Position numbers and translations under genes: made by a program | Notes under the pieces: model-generated | Database searches by the model: none | What the model was told of the DNA's origin: nothing | Seen by the model: the letters and a program-made list of their open reading frames with translations, nothing else | Source of the DNA: Syntrophales bacterium | GTDB lineage: Bacteria > Desulfobacterota > Syntrophia > Syntrophales > UBA5619 | Reading direction: 5' to 3' | Length of the DNA: 7,007 bases | NCBI GenBank assembly: GCA_028712015.1 | Contig: JAQTRB010000077.1 | Location: 1 to 7,007, forward strand | Shown: in pieces, positions 6,330-7,007 of the stretch | Layout: each line of letters opens with the position of its first letter | How positions within the stretch are numbered: the first letter of the stretch is position 1

Positions 6330-7007
6330 TCATTTGGTGGTGACGATCCAGACGCCATTCCAATCCTCCGGCGGACGGGCGACGAGCACGCGGCATTTCT
6401 CGGCGTACAGGAAAGCCGTCCGGTCGCGTTCCTTGAGACGATCAAAGACGGCCTCCGCCTCGCCAAACCGTCCCCGGTAGAATTTTTCCAGTCCGTCGGC
6501 AAAGATCGCAAAGTCCTCTTTGCGGATTTCGTACTCTTCGGGAGTCAGCGGTTCGTGAATCGTTACCGGTTCCCTGCGTCCCACGACGGAGACACGGGAA
6601 ATTTCGCGGGTGGGGAAAGCCCCGGCCAGCAGTTCCAGGGTGGCCTGGGAGACGATCGTGTAGGTCCCGAACTGCTTGTTGATTCCCTCCAGACGGGCGG
6701 CCAGATTGACCGCGTCGCCGAGCATCGTATAGTCGAAGCGGGAGTGGGAGCCCAGGTTGCCGACGACGGCCGGACCGCTGTTGATCCCGATCCGCATCCG
6801 GAGATCCTTGCCGATGCGTTCGCGGATGGCGGGCCGCATCTCCGCCAATTTTCGCTGGCAGCGCAGCGCCGCGCGGACGCAGCGTACGGCATGGTCCGGC
6901 AGCGGCAAAGGGGCGTTCCAGAAGGCGATGATGGCGTCGCCTTCGTATTTGTCCACCGTTCCTCCCTCCTCATGGATGATATCCGTCATGGCCGAGAGAT
7001 ACTCGTT
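6330..7007 (-). CDS. Class III adenylate/guanylate cyclase, C-terminal part (5' end outside window)
   Basis: The visible 225 residues start in mid-protein: the frame is open to the right edge and reads NEYLSAMTDIIHEEGG, the middle of a class III nucleotide cyclase domain. This enzyme makes a cyclic nucleotide from ATP or GTP. In fragment numbering, Lys20 (DKYEGD) is the purine-specifying lysine, Asp24 a metal ligand, Thr94 (DYTMLGD) sits at the second specificity position, and Asn101 and Arg105 (VNLAARLE) are the transition-state residues. A Lys/Thr pair is typical of class IIIb adenylate cyclases. The first metal aspartate lies outside. After the cyclase (to about 155) comes a TPR-like helical segment and the tail PPEDWNGVW, often seen in CHASE2-cyclase sensors, so an upstream sensor and membrane segments are likely but unseen. 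It converges on the fusion gene with a 95 bp gap and is probably unrelated in regulation. Confidence 0.9.
   Translation of the reverse strand, partial: NEYLSAMTDIIHEEGGTVDKYEGDAIIAFWNAPLPLPDHAVRCVRAALRCQRKLAEMRPAIRERIGKDLRMRIGINSGPAVVGNLGSHSRFDYTMLGDAVNLAARLEGINKQFGTYTIVSQATLELLAGAFPTREISRVSVVGRREPVTIHEPLTPEEYEIRKEDFAIFADGLEKFYRGRFGEAEAVFDRLKERDRTAFLYAEKCRVLVARPPEDWNGVWIVTTK

Overview
The window is a GC-rich, densely coding bacterial segment: six complete genes on the plus strand and one partial gene on the minus strand. The style (CHASE2-type cyclase tail, glyoxalase genes, high GC, short gaps) suggests an anaerobic or deltaproteobacterial-type (Desulfobacterota) genome. That assignment is an inference with low confidence, and some proteins would also fit Firmicutes. 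There are no RNA genes, CRISPR arrays, insertion sequences or long repeats that I can see.

Region 1 (39-3271) is a three-gene cassette. It holds a DapA/HOGA-type class I aldolase, a D-2-hydroxyacid dehydrogenase and an FGGY sugar kinase. The gaps are 36 bp and then a TGATG stop/start overlap, so the genes are probably one transcript, perhaps ending at a weak hairpin plus T-run at 3299-3325. Together they look like a pathway for a sugar or sugar acid: phosphorylation by the kinase, redox at a 2-oxo/2-hydroxy acid, and retro-aldol cleavage giving pyruvate or glyoxylate plus an aldehyde. The real substrate cannot be read from the sequence.

Region 2 (3342-6234) starts with a very good sigma-70-type promoter (TTGACA, 17 bp, AATAAT). 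It drives a glyoxalase II-like metallo-beta-lactamase-fold hydrolase, a glyoxalase I-like protein with all four metal ligands, and a two-domain protein joining a calcineurin-like metallophosphoesterase to a DNA polymerase beta-type nucleotidyltransferase. The first two are a textbook pair for 2-oxoaldehyde (methylglyoxal) detoxification. The third is the least explained gene in the window. It carries a long insertion inside the phosphoesterase domain and a cluster of four cysteines inside the nucleotidyltransferase domain.

Region 3 (6235-7007) is a 95 bp convergent gap followed by the C-terminal part of a class III adenylate/guanylate cyclase on the minus strand. Its start lies beyond the right edge of the window.

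The best candidate for something undescribed is the phosphoesterase-nucleotidyltransferase fusion, together with its linkage to the glyoxalase pair.
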